A DNA stretch of 64,000 nucleotides from Alkalihalobacillus sp. YIM B00296 (GTDB taxonomy: Bacteria; Bacillota; Bacilli; Bacillales; Fictibacillaceae), in contig NZ_JAIBLJ010000005.1 of assembly GCF_020179385.1 (NCBI RefSeq), positions 186,001 through 250,000 of the forward strand. The letters run 5' to 3'. The stretch's first letter is position 1, and each line of letters opens with the position of its first letter. The translations under genes were made by a program, and so were the position numbers. A model generated the notes under the pieces. It was given only the letters and a program-made list of their open reading frames with translations, was not told where the DNA came from and ran no database searches. This document shows, in pieces, positions 51,881 through 61,815 of this stretch.

Positions 51881-53576
51881 ATTTCAACTTATAAATACGT
51901 GCTTCATATGGCTTTAACGTGAACTCCTCGATTTCCTCATCCCGTACATCATAGTTTGTGATCAAAAGCTCTTTTCGATCAAAAGAGATGTGTTCTGGCA
52001 GCTTGAAGACAGGTTTTCCATCACTGAAGTTGGTTACAACAAGCAGGTTTTCATCCCCCATGGTACGTGTATAAGCATAGATTTGCTCATCCTCCTCAAG
52101 AATCAGCTGATAATCACCATAAACCACGATTTCATGTTGCTTTCGCAGCTGGATCAACTCTTTATAATAAGAAAAAATGGAATTTGGATCGTCCACCTGT
52201 TGTTCGGCGTTGATATCCGTATAATTCGGATTCACTTTGATCCAGGGCTCTCCATTCGTGAAACCTGCATTGGTGTCACGATTCCATTGCATTGGTGTTC
52301 TTGCATTATCCCTTCCCTTTACACGGATCGCTTCCATGATCATATCAGGGTCTTCATTTCCATCCTCAACAACATCCCGATAGAAATTATGGATTTCTAC
52401 ATCCTTATAATCCTCGAGTAGATCAAAAGCAACGTTCGTCATGCCAAGCTCCTGTCCCTGATAAACATAAGGAGTACCCTGCATCATATGAAGCCAGGTC
52501 GCAAGCATTTTAGAGGATTCCTCATGAAAATTCTTGTCATTTCCGAATCGCGAAACGGATCGTGGCTGGTCATGATTTTCGAGGTAAAGACTGTTCCAGC
52601 CGTTCCCCTCTTGTATCGCGATTTGCCATTTGCTCATGATTTTCTTAAGATCCGTGAGCTTCCATTCTTTATTGATCGCCCATTTCCCAAGTGAATGTCC
52701 TGGGATGCTGTCAACATCCATGTGTTCAAACTGGAAGAGCATGTTGACGATCCCATCTTTCTCATTCGTGAAACGGACACCGTCTTCGGGTGTAACCATC
52801 GGCATTTCGCCAACAGTCATGACGTCATAATTCGAAATGACCTTTTCGTTCATCTCTTGCATGAATTCCATAAATCGAGGACCATTTACAAAATGCTCGC
52901 CGCCCCACTGATATTTCCGATCACTCGTGACCTTTGCATCAGGTAACCCAGGCGTTTTTGAAATGACATTGATGACGTCCATTCGGAACCCGTCAACACC
53001 TTTATCAAGCCAAAACGTCATAAGATCATACACTTCTTTCCGAAGTTTCGGGTTTTCCCAATTCAAGTCCGGCTGTTTTTTCGTAAACAGGTGCAAATAG
53101 TATTCATCTGTCGTTTCATCATACTGCCAGGCTGATCCACTGAAAAACGATACCCAATTGTTCGGTTCGCCACCATTCCTACCAGGTCGCCAAATATAAT
53201 AATCTCTATACGGATTATCTTTTGATTTCCGGGACTCTGTAAACCACGCATGTTCATCTGAGGAGTGATTGACGACAAGGTCCATGACAAGCTTCAAGTC
53301 CCGCCGATGCATCTCATCCACTAGACGTTCCCAATCCTCCATCGTTCCGAATTCATCCATGATCGCACGGTAGTCGGATATGTCATACCCATTATCATCA
53401 TTCGGGGACTCATAAACCGGCGATAACCATACGACATCAACACCCAGCTTTTTCAAGTAATCCAGTTTTTCAATAATTCCGTTCAAATCTCCTACCCCAT
53501 CATTATTGCTGTCGTTGAAGCTTCTTGGATAGATTTGATAAACTACACTTTCTTTCCACCATTGCTTTGTTGCCAT
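51879..53576 (-). CDS. malL: Oligo-1,6-glucosidase / alpha-glucosidase (GH13)
   Basis: Cytoplasmic hydrolase of imported alpha-glucosides (isomaltose, maltose type), 565 aa, no signal peptide. GH13 regions: DLVVNHSSDEHAWF (I), DGFRMDVINVISK (II, nucleophile Asp), TVGEMP (III, acid Glu), LENHDQPRSVSRFG (IV, Asp). The QIYPRSFNDSNNDGVGDLNG start and PDLNWENP fit the MalL/Agl subgroup; Val after GFRMDV favours alpha-1,6/broad specificity (family knowledge). Last gene of the ABC cluster. Confidence 0.92.
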   Translation of the reverse strand: MATKQWWKESVVYQIYPRSFNDSNNDGVGDLNGIIEKLDYLKKLGVDVVWLSPVYESPNDDNGYDISDYRAIMDEFGTMEDWERLVDEMHRRDLKLVMDLVVNHSSDEHAWFTESRKSKDNPYRDYYIWRPGRNGGEPNNWVSFFSGSAWQYDETTDEYYLHLFTKKQPDLNWENPKLRKEVYDLMTFWLDKGVDGFRMDVINVISKTPGLPDAKVTSDRKYQWGGEHFVNGPRFMEFMQEMNEKVISNYDVMTVGEMPMVTPEDGVRFTNEKDGIVNMLFQFEHMDVDSIPGHSLGKWAINKEWKLTDLKKIMSKWQIAIQEGNGWNSLYLENHDQPRSVSRFGNDKNFHEESSKMLATWLHMMQGTPYVYQGQELGMTNVAFDLLEDYKDVEIHNFYRDVVEDGNEDPDMIMEAIRVKGRDNARTPMQWNRDTNAGFTNGEPWIKVNPNYTDINAEQQVDDPNSIFSYYKELIQLRKQHEIVVYGDYQLILEEDEQIYAYTRTMGDENLLVVTNFSDGKPVFKLPEHISFDRKELLITNYDVRDEEIEEFTLKPYEARIYKLK

Positions 53577-53632
53577 AATTGCCTCCTGTCATTAAAGCTC
53601 CATTTTGCGCAAGGTTTTTTTGGCGATCCGCA

Positions 53633-53652
53633 AGCCCTCCTTACGGGGGGCT
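53633..53652 (-). other. Intercistronic hairpin between malG-type permease and malL
   Basis: AGCCCTCC/GGGGGGCT (8 pairs, one G-U) with a TTAC loop and no T-run on the minus strand. May stabilise upstream mRNA rather than terminate. Confidence 0.5.
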
Positions 53653-53717
53653 CACCAGCTCGCTTTCCTTGCAGAAGAGTATCACAAACTCCCTTTCAAG
53701 GCATTTCCAAAACACTG

Positions 53718-54545
53718 CTATTCTTTTACCGCACCTGATGTCAGCCCTGACACAATCCGGCGTTGGAATAACAAGACCATAATCACTAAAGGTACTGTAA
53801 CGACGACTGTGGCTGCTGATATTTCACCCCATGGAATCGTGAACTGTCCCTGGAACATCGCTATCCCTACGGGCACTGTCTTATAGGCTTCTTGTGTATT
53901 CAAAACAAGCGCGAACAAGAACTCGTTCCATGCCGCTATGAATACAAGGATGGCTGTTGTGAAAATTCCTGGTACAGCAAGCGGAAGTATGACCCGCCAG
54001 TACGTTTGCATGATGGATGCTCCATCAATCTTTGCAGCCTCTTCCAGATCGAAGGGGATCTTTCTGAAGAACGTAACAAGGATCCATATCGATAATGGTA
54101 ATGTAATAGTCGTATACGGTATGATCAGCCCGATGTAACTGTTGGTCAGGCCTAGATTCTTCAAAATGATATAGATCGGGGAGATTGTAGCGATCTGTGG
54201 AAACATCGAGACAGATAGTACAAGCCCCAATATAACGGTCTTACCTTTGAACTTCATCCGTGCAATCGCATAAGCCGAAAAGGAAGCGATCAGTACCGTA
54301 TAGATAGTTGTAACCCCAGAGACTATCAAACTATTTTTCAGGTATGTCAAGAATGGATGGTTCACGAATACGGACTGATAGTTTACAAAAGTAGGATCTG
54401 ATGTAAATGGAACGAACGCTTTTTCTCCGAATAATTCAGATACTGGCTTCAATGAACTGATCAGAATCCATAAAAACGGGAACATCACTAAAAATATAAA
54501 TACGGATAAACCGACATAAAACAAAGGTCCAGCTTTTTTCTGCAT
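53718..54545 (-). CDS. ABC sugar transporter permease (MalG type)
   Basis: Inner-membrane subunit, 275 aa, six helices. The EAA loop is EEAAKIDGASIMQTYWRVILPLAVPG (about residues 185-210), with SAYAIARMKFKGK upstream. Forms a heterodimer with the MalF-type protein encoded just before. No ATPase gene is present in the cluster, so a shared MsmX-like ATPase is expected, as in B. subtilis. Confidence 0.9.
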   Translation of the reverse strand: MQKKAGPLFYVGLSVFIFLVMFPFLWILISSLKPVSELFGEKAFVPFTSDPTFVNYQSVFVNHPFLTYLKNSLIVSGVTTIYTVLIASFSAYAIARMKFKGKTVILGLVLSVSMFPQIATISPIYIILKNLGLTNSYIGLIIPYTTITLPLSIWILVTFFRKIPFDLEEAAKIDGASIMQTYWRVILPLAVPGIFTTAILVFIAAWNEFLFALVLNTQEAYKTVPVGIAMFQGQFTIPWGEISAATVVVTVPLVIMVLLFQRRIVSGLTSGAVKE

Positions 54546-54567
54546 TCAACTCACCCTCTCCTATTCC

Positions 54568-55917
54568 TTATTTTTTGTCATCCAGAAGATCTCTGCCTAA
54601 TAAAGAAATGTAAACCATGGAGATGATTGCTACACAGATAAAAACAACCACAGATAGGGCTGAACCTTCTCCAAAGTTCGATTGAGCGATCATGACTTTA
54701 TAGGCAAGCAAGGATATGGTTTCAGTTGAGTTGGCAGGACCCCCACCGGTCAATACGAAAATGAGATCGAACACACGGAATGCATCCAGTGTACGGAATA
54801 ACAAAGCGACAAGAATACTGGTTTTCAATAAAGGAAGTGTTATCGTTAAGAACTGCTTCCATTTATTCGCCCCATCGATGGCTGCTGCTTCATACATGCT
54901 TGTTGGTATTGTCTGTAGACCGGCAAGGAGTAATAACGCCATATATGGAGTCGTTTTCCACACATCAGCGAAAATGACGGAGAACATTGCGCCGGTATCG
55001 TTGGTGAGAAGCGTAGCCATTCGTTCAACAAGACCGACCTCTTCAAATATTTTTGCTACGATCCCATTCTGGCCATCATAAAGGAATTTCCACATTAAAG
55101 CGGCTACAACGGTAGGAATCGCCCAAGGTATAAGAATGGAGGCACGGACAAGCCCTCTACCAAAGAATGCTTTATTGATAAGCAGAGCAATCATCAGCCC
55201 GATCACTAATTCAATGGCAACTGACACGACAGTGAAAACAACGGTGTTCCAGATCGACATCCACATTCTTTTGTCCGTTAAATTTTTCGCATAGTGATCG
55301 AAACCGATGAAATTCGGTTTGATGATTGAATCAGCTAAAGCGGAACTCAATCCTTTGACTGTATTCGGGTCCTCCAGGTCATTGAGGCTGTTCACTTTTC
55401 CCTCGATATCATTCAGAGTAGCTTGTATTTCTTCCGCCCGGTCTTGCTCAACCTCGACAAGCTTCTCCTTTGGGTCGATCTTTTCAAAATTCATCAGTTT
55501 TTCATCGATCAATTCGTACCGTTCTTTTATTTTTTCATCTTCTAATAAGGAGGCATCCAGGTTTGAGAGGTCCTCTTTAACGCCATTCAAAGTTTCGGCG
55601 TTTCCTTCACCAGCTTTATCTACTTCTTTATCAATCGCACCTTCTAAGAGAAAATAGTTATCCAAATAACGCTGAAGATCGATCATATGGCTCGTATGGA
55701 CTTCTGATTTGGTAGGATTGTTCAACCTCAAATCAAACAAAGAAAAATAAAAGGACTGGATAACTGGCCATATTGCAATAACGAGAATCAAAAGCAAGGA
55801 AGGTGCAATCAATAAATAAGCAGCGGATCTCTCAGAAAGTTTACGTTTCTTCTTAGGTTTTGAAGTATGATCACTCAATCCCTTTTCACACCTTTCAATG
55901 ATAGAAGCTGACCCCAT
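54568..55917 (-). CDS. ABC sugar transporter permease (MalF type) with large charged insertion
   Basis: A 449-aa protein, about 150 residues longer than a common six-helix permease. The first helix (AYLLIAPSLLLILVIAIWPVIQ, about residues 33-55) is followed by a highly charged, probably coiled-coil stretch to about residue 205 (EKIKERYELIDEKLMNFEKI, VEVEQDRAEEIQATLNDIEG), then the usual MalF core from FIGFDHYAKNL, with EAA loop YEAAAIDGANKWKQFLTITLPLL. A TTG at 55878 (LSDHTSK) has a better ribosome binding site (GAAAGGTG) than the ATG at 55917 and may be the true start. The insertion would lie outside the membrane, facing the binding protein. Confidence 0.88.
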   Translation of the reverse strand: MGSASIIERCEKGLSDHTSKPKKKRKLSERSAAYLLIAPSLLLILVIAIWPVIQSFYFSLFDLRLNNPTKSEVHTSHMIDLQRYLDNYFLLEGAIDKEVDKAGEGNAETLNGVKEDLSNLDASLLEDEKIKERYELIDEKLMNFEKIDPKEKLVEVEQDRAEEIQATLNDIEGKVNSLNDLEDPNTVKGLSSALADSIIKPNFIGFDHYAKNLTDKRMWMSIWNTVVFTVVSVAIELVIGLMIALLINKAFFGRGLVRASILIPWAIPTVVAALMWKFLYDGQNGIVAKIFEEVGLVERMATLLTNDTGAMFSVIFADVWKTTPYMALLLLAGLQTIPTSMYEAAAIDGANKWKQFLTITLPLLKTSILVALLFRTLDAFRVFDLIFVLTGGGPANSTETISLLAYKVMIAQSNFGEGSALSVVVFICVAIISMVYISLLGRDLLDDKK

Positions 55918-55993
55918 CGCATCTTATACGGGATCGACATGTTGATAACAACCCCGCGTGGCGCATGTTAGAGCCAGCCCTATTTGATTTTCG

Positions 55994-57292
55994 TTATTTC
56001 ATTGCACTATCAATTTTTGATTGCATCGCTTTTGCAGCTTCTTCTGGTGTATTCTCCCCTGCGATCGCTTTTGAAACTTCGATCTGAATGATTTCTGAAA
56101 TCTCAGGGTAGTTCGGAACGACCGGACGAGATACCGCAGACTCGAGCGCGTTTACGAACCCTTCTTCTTTAAAGAACGGGTTGGCTTCTAAAATTTCCTC
56201 ATCCTCAAAGAGAGAAGGGATCGTAGGAGCGAGACCGCCATGGATTGCTGAAATCTTTTGTCCTTCAGGTCCAGTCATGAATTTTACGAATTCCCAGGCT
56301 TCTTGAGGATGCTCAGAGAATTGGTTGATTGCGGTCATCCATCCGCCAAGAGCTGCTGCGGATCCGGCATCCCCTTCAGGAAGTGGGGCAACGCCGACAT
56401 TCCCGACAATTTTAGATTGCTCTTCGTCATTCGCTAAAGCATATTGGTAAGGCCAGTTACGGATGAATGGTGATTCTCCTTCGATGAATGACGTATGGGA
56501 TTCAGGTTCTGTGAATGTCGTGATGTTTTTAGGTACGAAATCTGCATTCGCTACTTCCACCAGCTTCTTGAGACCTTTGATTGCTTCTGGACTATCAACC
56601 ACTGCTTCGCCGTCTTCATTGACGATCGCCCCGCCGTAAGATGCAATGAATTCAACCGCGTTACATACTAATCCTTCGTATTGCTTCGCTTGCATCAAGT
56701 ACCCGAATTTCGTACCTTCCTCACCTTGTAGTTTACTTGCTTTGGTCATCAGTTCATCCCATGTTTTTGGTGGTTCTTCTGTTATATCGGTACGATAGAA
56801 AAGCATTCCTGCATCGATGAATTTAGGCATCGCCCATTGTTTCCCCTGGAAGTTCGCGGCACTTACCGCACCTTCGTTATAATCGTCCAGATTGATTCCA
56901 TCCTTTTTCAGGAAGCGATCAAGCGGTAGTACATACCCAGCTTGCGCAAATTCTGCGGGCCACACGACATCAAGGTCCATGACATCGATTTCACTTGATT
57001 TACCGTTTAACGCTGTGACGTAAGCATCATGCTGCGCCCCTGTATCAGAAGGCATTTCACGATATTCAACGTTAATGTTCGGATGTTCTTTTTCGAACGC
57101 TTTGATGATTTCGTCCGTCGCTTTCGTTGCATCTTGACCTCTTGCATAAACAATTGTCACTTGTTCATCTTCGGATTTGTTTTCATCCCCATTTCCGCTA
57201 CTTCCATTATCTTCATTGGAGCTGCACGCTGCTAGAATTAGGCTTAAAACAAGTAAAATCGAGAACAAGCTTGTCCATTTTAGTTTTTTCAT
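55994..57292 (-). CDS. Sugar ABC transporter substrate-binding lipoprotein
   Basis: Binds oligosaccharide outside the cell, 432 aa. Lipobox LILAACSS (Cys about residue 23), a Ser/Asn/Glu-rich linker, then the SBP_bac_1 fold (VTIVYARGQDATKATDEIIKAFEKEHPN, VMDLDVVWPAEFAQAGYVLPLD, FPMKFM-like WEFVKFMTGPEGQK). AAAGGGAG precedes ATG. First structural gene after lacI; alpha-glucoside is inferred from malL at the end. Confidence 0.92.
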   Translation of the reverse strand: MKKLKWTSLFSILLVLSLILAACSSNEDNGSSGNGDENKSEDEQVTIVYARGQDATKATDEIIKAFEKEHPNINVEYREMPSDTGAQHDAYVTALNGKSSEIDVMDLDVVWPAEFAQAGYVLPLDRFLKKDGINLDDYNEGAVSAANFQGKQWAMPKFIDAGMLFYRTDITEEPPKTWDELMTKASKLQGEEGTKFGYLMQAKQYEGLVCNAVEFIASYGGAIVNEDGEAVVDSPEAIKGLKKLVEVANADFVPKNITTFTEPESHTSFIEGESPFIRNWPYQYALANDEEQSKIVGNVGVAPLPEGDAGSAAALGGWMTAINQFSEHPQEAWEFVKFMTGPEGQKISAIHGGLAPTIPSLFEDEEILEANPFFKEEGFVNALESAVSRPVVPNYPEISEIIQIEVSKAIAGENTPEEAAKAMQSKIDSAMK

Positions 57293-57312
57293 ACTGATCT
57301 CTCCCTTTAATT

Positions 57313-57326
57313 TGGAATCGATTTCA
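57313..57326. promoter_or_regulatory. LacI-type operator upstream of the binding-protein gene
   Basis: Minus strand TGAAATCGATTCCA; closely resembles the site at 58395-58408 upstream of lacI (shared TGAAATCGNTTNCA), so both are candidate sites for this LacI protein. Confidence 0.55.
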
Positions 57327-57359
57327 TATATCTTTAAAAAAAGAATACGGGTAAAAATC

Positions 57360-58346
57360 TCATGTGGAATCTCGAATAATCAGTTCAAATGGTAATTCGA
57401 CCCGGTTAGAGCTGATTTTTTGGGATGATTGGATTTGTTCGACCATCAATTCCATCGCAGTCCTTCCTAATTGGTGGACAGGTTGCTTGACCGTTGTCAG
57501 GCCCATCAATTCTGCGACTGGTTGATCGTCAAATCCAATGACAGCAAGATCGTCAGGAATTCGGTAGCCATTTTTCCTTGCTTCGAATATGAGCCCTGAA
57601 GCTACTTCATCACTTCCAGTAAAAACTGCTGTCGGCCGCTCCTTCAGATTATGGAGCCGATAGAATAAACGTTTTCCACCTTCTATTGTAAATTGATCCG
57701 TGTACATCCATTCGGGCTTAATTGAGATGCCAGCCTGATGCATGGCTTTTATGTAGCCTTCTTGTCTGCCTTTGGATACCCTGCTGCCACCTGGCTCTGA
57801 ACTGCAGTAAACAATCGATTGATGTCCACGGTCGATCAAGTGTTGAGTTCCGATATAACCGCCCATTACCTGGTCGAGATGTGCCATCGGAACTTTGGCT
57901 TCATAATCATATTCATTACAGAGTACGATGGGACCGTACGTTAAATAAGGTTCAATTTCGGTCCAATGATTTTCCATAGAAGTCAAGATCAATCCATCAA
58001 TCTGCTTTCCTCGCAACAATTGCAGGTAACTTAATTCCTGTTGCTTGTTATACCTCGTTTGGCAGAATAAGAGTTGAAACTCTTTTTCTGCAGCGACTTC
58101 TTCCATCGTTTCAACCAGTTGGCTGAAAAATGGATTGGTGAGACGCGGCACATATACCGCAATCGTCTCGGTTTTTTGCTTCCTTAGTTTCTGCGCATTG
58201 GAATTCGGTACATACTGAAGCTCTTCCATTGCCTGTTTTACAAGTTTTTTCTTTTCCTCGCTGACATAGGGATGTTGATTGATCACCCGTGAAACGGTAG
58301 TACGTGATAATCCGGCACGTTCAGCTACATCAGATATCGTCGCCAT
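57360..58346 (-). CDS. LacI-family transcriptional regulator
   Basis: Repressor of the alpha-glucoside cluster (by position), 328 aa. HTH ATISDVAERAGLSRTTVSRVIN (residues 2-23), hinge VPNSNAQKLRKQKT, sugar-binding core ending AVIGFDDQPVAELMGLTTVKQP. The start at 58346 follows TAGGAATCG; the longer frame adds 21 non-family residues. A TGAAATCGTTTTCA site lies upstream (autoregulation). Confidence 0.92.
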   Translation of the reverse strand: MATISDVAERAGLSRTTVSRVINQHPYVSEEKKKLVKQAMEELQYVPNSNAQKLRKQKTETIAVYVPRLTNPFFSQLVETMEEVAAEKEFQLLFCQTRYNKQQELSYLQLLRGKQIDGLILTSMENHWTEIEPYLTYGPIVLCNEYDYEAKVPMAHLDQVMGGYIGTQHLIDRGHQSIVYCSSEPGGSRVSKGRQEGYIKAMHQAGISIKPEWMYTDQFTIEGGKRLFYRLHNLKERPTAVFTGSDEVASGLIFEARKNGYRIPDDLAVIGFDDQPVAELMGLTTVKQPVHQLGRTAMELMVEQIQSSQKISSNRVELPFELIIRDST

Positions 58347-58394
58347 ACGATTCCTACGTATAGGATTCCCCCTCCTCCCAGACATGTATATACA

Positions 58395-58408
58395 TGAAAT
58401 CGTTTTCA
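58395..58408. promoter_or_regulatory. LacI-type operator upstream of lacI
   Basis: TGAAATCGTTTTCA, 49 bp upstream of the lacI start; pairs with the similar site at 57313. It could also be read as a weak cre. Confidence 0.55.
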
Positions 58409-58463
58409 TAACTGATTATATTGAAAAGTCTGAATAATTACAAGCGTTTTTTAAAAACAATAG

Positions 58464-58573
58464 TGTACCAGGCACCGTTTCATACCCCTTGGTATCACTG
58501 GGATGCTGATCGGTGCTAGGTACAGTTTCAGAACCCTTGGTATTATTGACTTTTTAAGTGGTGCCTGGCACCG
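58464..58573. repeat. GGTGCCTGGCACC-type repeat, copy D1
   Basis: Begins TGTACCAGGCACCG and ends GTGGTGCCTGGCACCG, so the ends are inverted. The last ~70 bp are nearly identical (about three changes) to copy D2 at 63271-63362, in the same orientation. D1 and D2 bracket the four-carbon acid sugar genes. Confidence 0.88.
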
Positions 58574-58597
58574 AAATGAGACTAAATGATAAAAATG

Positions 58598-58636
58598 AAC
58601 ATTTATGTTGACATTTATGTTCGTTTTTAACATAAT
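58598..58636 (+). promoter_or_regulatory. Promoter and tandem operator of the deoR-type operon
   Basis: TTGACA (58608-58613), 17 bp, CATAAT (58631-58636). Two tandem ACATTTATGTT units (58599 and 58611) overlap the -35 and spacer, with a third AACAT nearby, suggesting DeoR-family autoregulation. Confidence 0.6.
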
Positions 58637-58686
58637 CGATAGTGAGGAATGATAAAAACGACCAAACACGTAAAGGAATGAACACA

Positions 58687-59457
58687 ATGTCCCCATCACA
58701 GAGAAGGGAAAGGATCATCTCCCATGTGAATGAAACTGGAAAAGTAGATATTGAACATTTAAGTGAAATGTTCAATGTTTCTCCAATGACCATCCGGCGT
58801 GATCTTGTCCAATTAGAACAGGATGGAAAATTGATCAGAACTCATGGGGGGGCGGTTTCGCCTAAGTCCCTAACACTTGAAACACCTTACCTTAATAAAG
58901 AAACAAAGGATGTCCAGGAAAAAAGAGCCATAGCAAAAAAAGCCGCAGGATTCATCCCAGACGGAGCGAGTATTTTACTGGATTCTGGAACTACTACCCT
59001 GGAATTAGCAAAACAATTAGTTAATCGGAAGGATCTTACCATCATTACCAATGATATAAAGATTGCAAGTGAGCTTGTCGATTCATCATTGAAAGTGATT
59101 GTCACTGGCGGAGACCTCCAGAACAATGTAGGAGCGTTACTCGGTGCACAGACCCAGGAATTTTTAAGAGGGATCCACGTCGATTTGTTTTTCCTTGGTG
59201 CCCATGCAATTGATATTCAGGCAGGGATTACAGCACCTACTTTGGAAAAAGCGCTCGTCAAAAAACTGATGAGGGAAGCTGCTGAAGAAACCTGGCTGCT
59301 GGCGGATTCAAGCAAAATAAATCATAAAGCCTTCAGTAAAGTTTGTTCTCTAGCTGATTTGAAAGGCTTCATCACAGATAATCGAGGTGAAAAAGAAGAT
59401 TATGCACTCATTGAGCAACAAGTAAAGACCTACCAGGTAGAAAGCGAGGAAACTTGA
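58687..59457 (+). CDS. DeoR-family transcriptional regulator
   Basis: Sugar-phosphate-responsive regulator of 256 aa. HTH EHLSEMFNVSPMTIRRDLVQLEQDGKL (about residues 22-48) with the RTHGGA signature, then the DeoRC sensor domain (LLDSGTTTLELAKQL, TITNDIKIASEL-like, VIVTGGDLQNNVGALLG, LADSSKINHKAF). The start at 58687 has AAAGG 10 nt upstream. First gene of the four-gene cassette. Confidence 0.9.
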   Translation: MSPSQRRERIISHVNETGKVDIEHLSEMFNVSPMTIRRDLVQLEQDGKLIRTHGGAVSPKSLTLETPYLNKETKDVQEKRAIAKKAAGFIPDGASILLDSGTTTLELAKQLVNRKDLTIITNDIKIASELVDSSLKVIVTGGDLQNNVGALLGAQTQEFLRGIHVDLFFLGAHAIDIQAGITAPTLEKALVKKLMREAAEETWLLADSSKINHKAFSKVCSLADLKGFITDNRGEKEDYALIEQQVKTYQVESEET

Positions 59458-59458
59458 T

Positions 59459-60769
59459 GTGATTGGAGTTATTGCAGATGATTTGACCGGTGCGAATGCA
59501 ACAGGAGTCAGACTCACAAAGCAAGGATTCAAGACAGCGACAATAGTACGGGACGCTCCATTGCCTGAAAAAAACCGATATGATGCGATTTGCATTGATA
59601 CTGACAGCCGGTATTCCCCGGTCAATGTATGCCAGCAACGAGTAAAAACGGCTATCGATAAATTCAAAAAACAGGAAGTAACTATATTTTGCAAAAGAAT
59701 TGACAGTACTATCAGAGGACATTTCGGATATGAAATTGATGTGATGCTTGATGAATTAGGTGAAGAAACCATAGCGATCGTATGCCCCTCCTTTCCTAAA
59801 TCAGGACGTGTCACCACAGGTGGCTACCTACTGGTTGACGGTGTTCCATTACAGGAAACAGATGTGGCAAGAGATCCGATCAAACCTCTAACTGAATCGT
59901 ATGTTCCAAATATCATTCAAACACAAAGCGTATACCCTGTAGAACACATCCCTTTGTCCACAGTTCTGGAAGGAGCAGAACCTATCGCTACCAGGATAAA
60001 GGATCTAAGCGAAAAAGGCATCCGGGTCATTTCCATCGATGCGGTTACCGATGAAGAAATCGATGAAATTGCAAGAGCGATGACGTTGATTGAAAACAAG
60101 AGGGTCATACCGTGTGACCCTGGGCCACTCACAGCTTCCTATTGCCGTGATTATATCCAGTACCAAGTAAAACCAACCAAGATCCTTGTCACTGTTGGAA
60201 GTGCTACTGCGATGACCGGAAGGCAGCTTGAATACCTGTACTCAAAAACTCAAATTACACCTATTTATGTAGACGCAGAAAAACTTGCCACTTTTAATGG
60301 AAGATGGGAAGAAGAGATACAGCGTTCCGTTGATAAAGCCTTGAAAATGGTACAGGAAAATGACCTCATTGTAGTCACTACCTACCGTACTGGTGCAAAA
60401 CGGGTGAACTTGAAAGAAAAAGCCCTGATTGAAAATTCTTCCGAGGATGCTCTAGCCAAACGAATAACCGATGGGCTTGCGAAGATTTCAAGGAAACTGA
60501 TAGAACGATCACCATACAAAATCGAAGGTTGCTTTTCAAGCGGAGGTGATGTTACAGCTTCTATTTGTGCCATAAGTGGAGCATCCGGTATACATCTTGA
60601 CGATGAAGTCATTCCGTTAGCAGCTTACGGCCAGTTCATCGGTGGACATTTTGATGGTATTTCCGTGGTTACGAAAGGCGGACTTGTCGGTGACAAGAAA
60701 GCCATATACGATTGCGTTCAACTTTTAAAAAACAAGCTTTCCCAATACAGAAAGGAGAAGAATGTATGA
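59459..60769 (+). CDS. Four-carbon acid sugar kinase (DUF1537 family)
   Basis: Phosphorylates D-threonate, D-erythronate or a related acid sugar (family knowledge), 436 aa. N-domain start [22 protein letters not shown] (Asp pair), [39 protein letters not shown]-domain [15 protein letters not shown] and [22 protein letters not shown] for ATP. GTG start at 59459, 2 nt after the DeoR stop. Partner PdxA2 follows with a 4-nt ATGA overlap. Confidence 0.9.
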   Translation: MIGVIADDLTGANATGVRLTKQGFKTATIVRDAPLPEKNRYDAICIDTDSRYSPVNVCQQRVKTAIDKFKKQEVTIFCKRIDSTIRGHFGYEIDVMLDELGEETIAIVCPSFPKSGRVTTGGYLLVDGVPLQETDVARDPIKPLTESYVPNIIQTQSVYPVEHIPLSTVLEGAEPIATRIKDLSEKGIRVISIDAVTDEEIDEIARAMTLIENKRVIPCDPGPLTASYCRDYIQYQVKPTKILVTVGSATAMTGRQLEYLYSKTQITPIYVDAEKLATFNGRWEEEIQRSVDKALKMVQENDLIVVTTYRTGAKRVNLKEKALIENSSEDALAKRITDGLAKISRKLIERSPYKIEGCFSSGGDVTASICAISGASGIHLDDEVIPLAAYGQFIGGHFDGISVVTKGGLVGDKKAIYDCVQLLKNKLSQYRKEKNV

Positions 60770-61785
60770 CAACACATATCGAAAGACCTATCATCGCCAT
60801 ACCTATGGGGGATCCTGCAGGAATAGGACCTGAAATCACTGTTGGTGCATTAAGTAAAAAAAAGATTTATGAACAATCCCGTCCAATTGTAATCGGGCAT
60901 ACTGAAGTATTGGAAAAAGCGGTCGGGATCATGGATGTGAATCTGTCTATCAACAAAGTGGAGTCACCAGAGGAAGGAAAATATGAGTTCGGAACGATCG
61001 ATGTGATCCATCTTCCGAACTTAAAGATAGATGAATTGAGATTCGGAGAAGTACAAGCTCAATGCGGTCAAGCTGCATTCGAATACATCAAGAAAACGGT
61101 TGATCTTGCGAATGCCAGTGACGTCCATGTCATGGCGACGACTCCGATCAATAAAGAATCATTGAAAGCTGCCGAAGTACCGTATATCGGGCATACAGAA
61201 ATGCTTGCTGCTCTTACAAATACGGATGATCCACTGACGATGTTTGAAGTTCATAATATGAGGATCTTCTTCTTGACACGTCATCTTAGTGTCAAGGATG
61301 CCATCGGCCAAATGACAAAGGAACGGGTCCGTGATTATTTGAACCGATGTGATAAAGCACTTCAACGTTTAGGCGTTGAAAAGCGTAAGTTTGCTGTTGC
61401 AGGGTTGAATCCACATGCTGGTGAAGGTGGCTTGTTCGGACGCGAAGAAATTGATGAATTGATACCAGGTATTGAACTTGCAAATCAAGATGGTATTGAT
61501 GCCGTGGGACCGGTTCCTGCAGATTCGGTTTTCCATCATGCATTGAATGGAAAATTCGATGCGGTCCTATCCCTCTATCATGACCAAGGGCATATCGCTG
61601 CAAAAATGACTGATTTCGAAAGAACGATATCGATTACGAATGGTCTGCCATTCCTTAGAACATCCGTGGACCATGGAACAGCATTCGATATAGCCGGACA
61701 AGGGATTGCTAGTACCGTCAGTATGGAAGAATGCATAAAACTGGCGGCAAAATACGCTTCTAGATTCACACGGGAAAACATCTAA
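60766..61785 (+). CDS. pdxA2: PdxA2-type 4-phosphothreonate/erythronate dehydrogenase
   Basis: Oxidises and decarboxylates the 4-phospho acid sugar to dihydroxyacetone phosphate (family knowledge), 339 aa. [19 protein letters not shown] at the N-terminus, metal ligands in [12 protein letters not shown], and [25 protein letters not shown]. PdxA of vitamin B6 synthesis is a paralog, but pairing with a DUF1537 kinase marks the PdxA2 branch. AAAGGAGAAG precedes ATG at 60766. Confidence 0.9.
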   Translation: MTTHIERPIIAIPMGDPAGIGPEITVGALSKKKIYEQSRPIVIGHTEVLEKAVGIMDVNLSINKVESPEEGKYEFGTIDVIHLPNLKIDELRFGEVQAQCGQAAFEYIKKTVDLANASDVHVMATTPINKESLKAAEVPYIGHTEMLAALTNTDDPLTMFEVHNMRIFFLTRHLSVKDAIGQMTKERVRDYLNRCDKALQRLGVEKRKFAVAGLNPHAGEGGLFGREEIDELIPGIELANQDGIDAVGPVPADSVFHHALNGKFDAVLSLYHDQGHIAAKMTDFERTISITNGLPFLRTSVDHGTAFDIAGQGIASTVSMEECIKLAAKYASRFTRENI

Positions 61786-61815
61786 CAAAATTAACAACCG
61801 ATAGGAGGCATTAAA

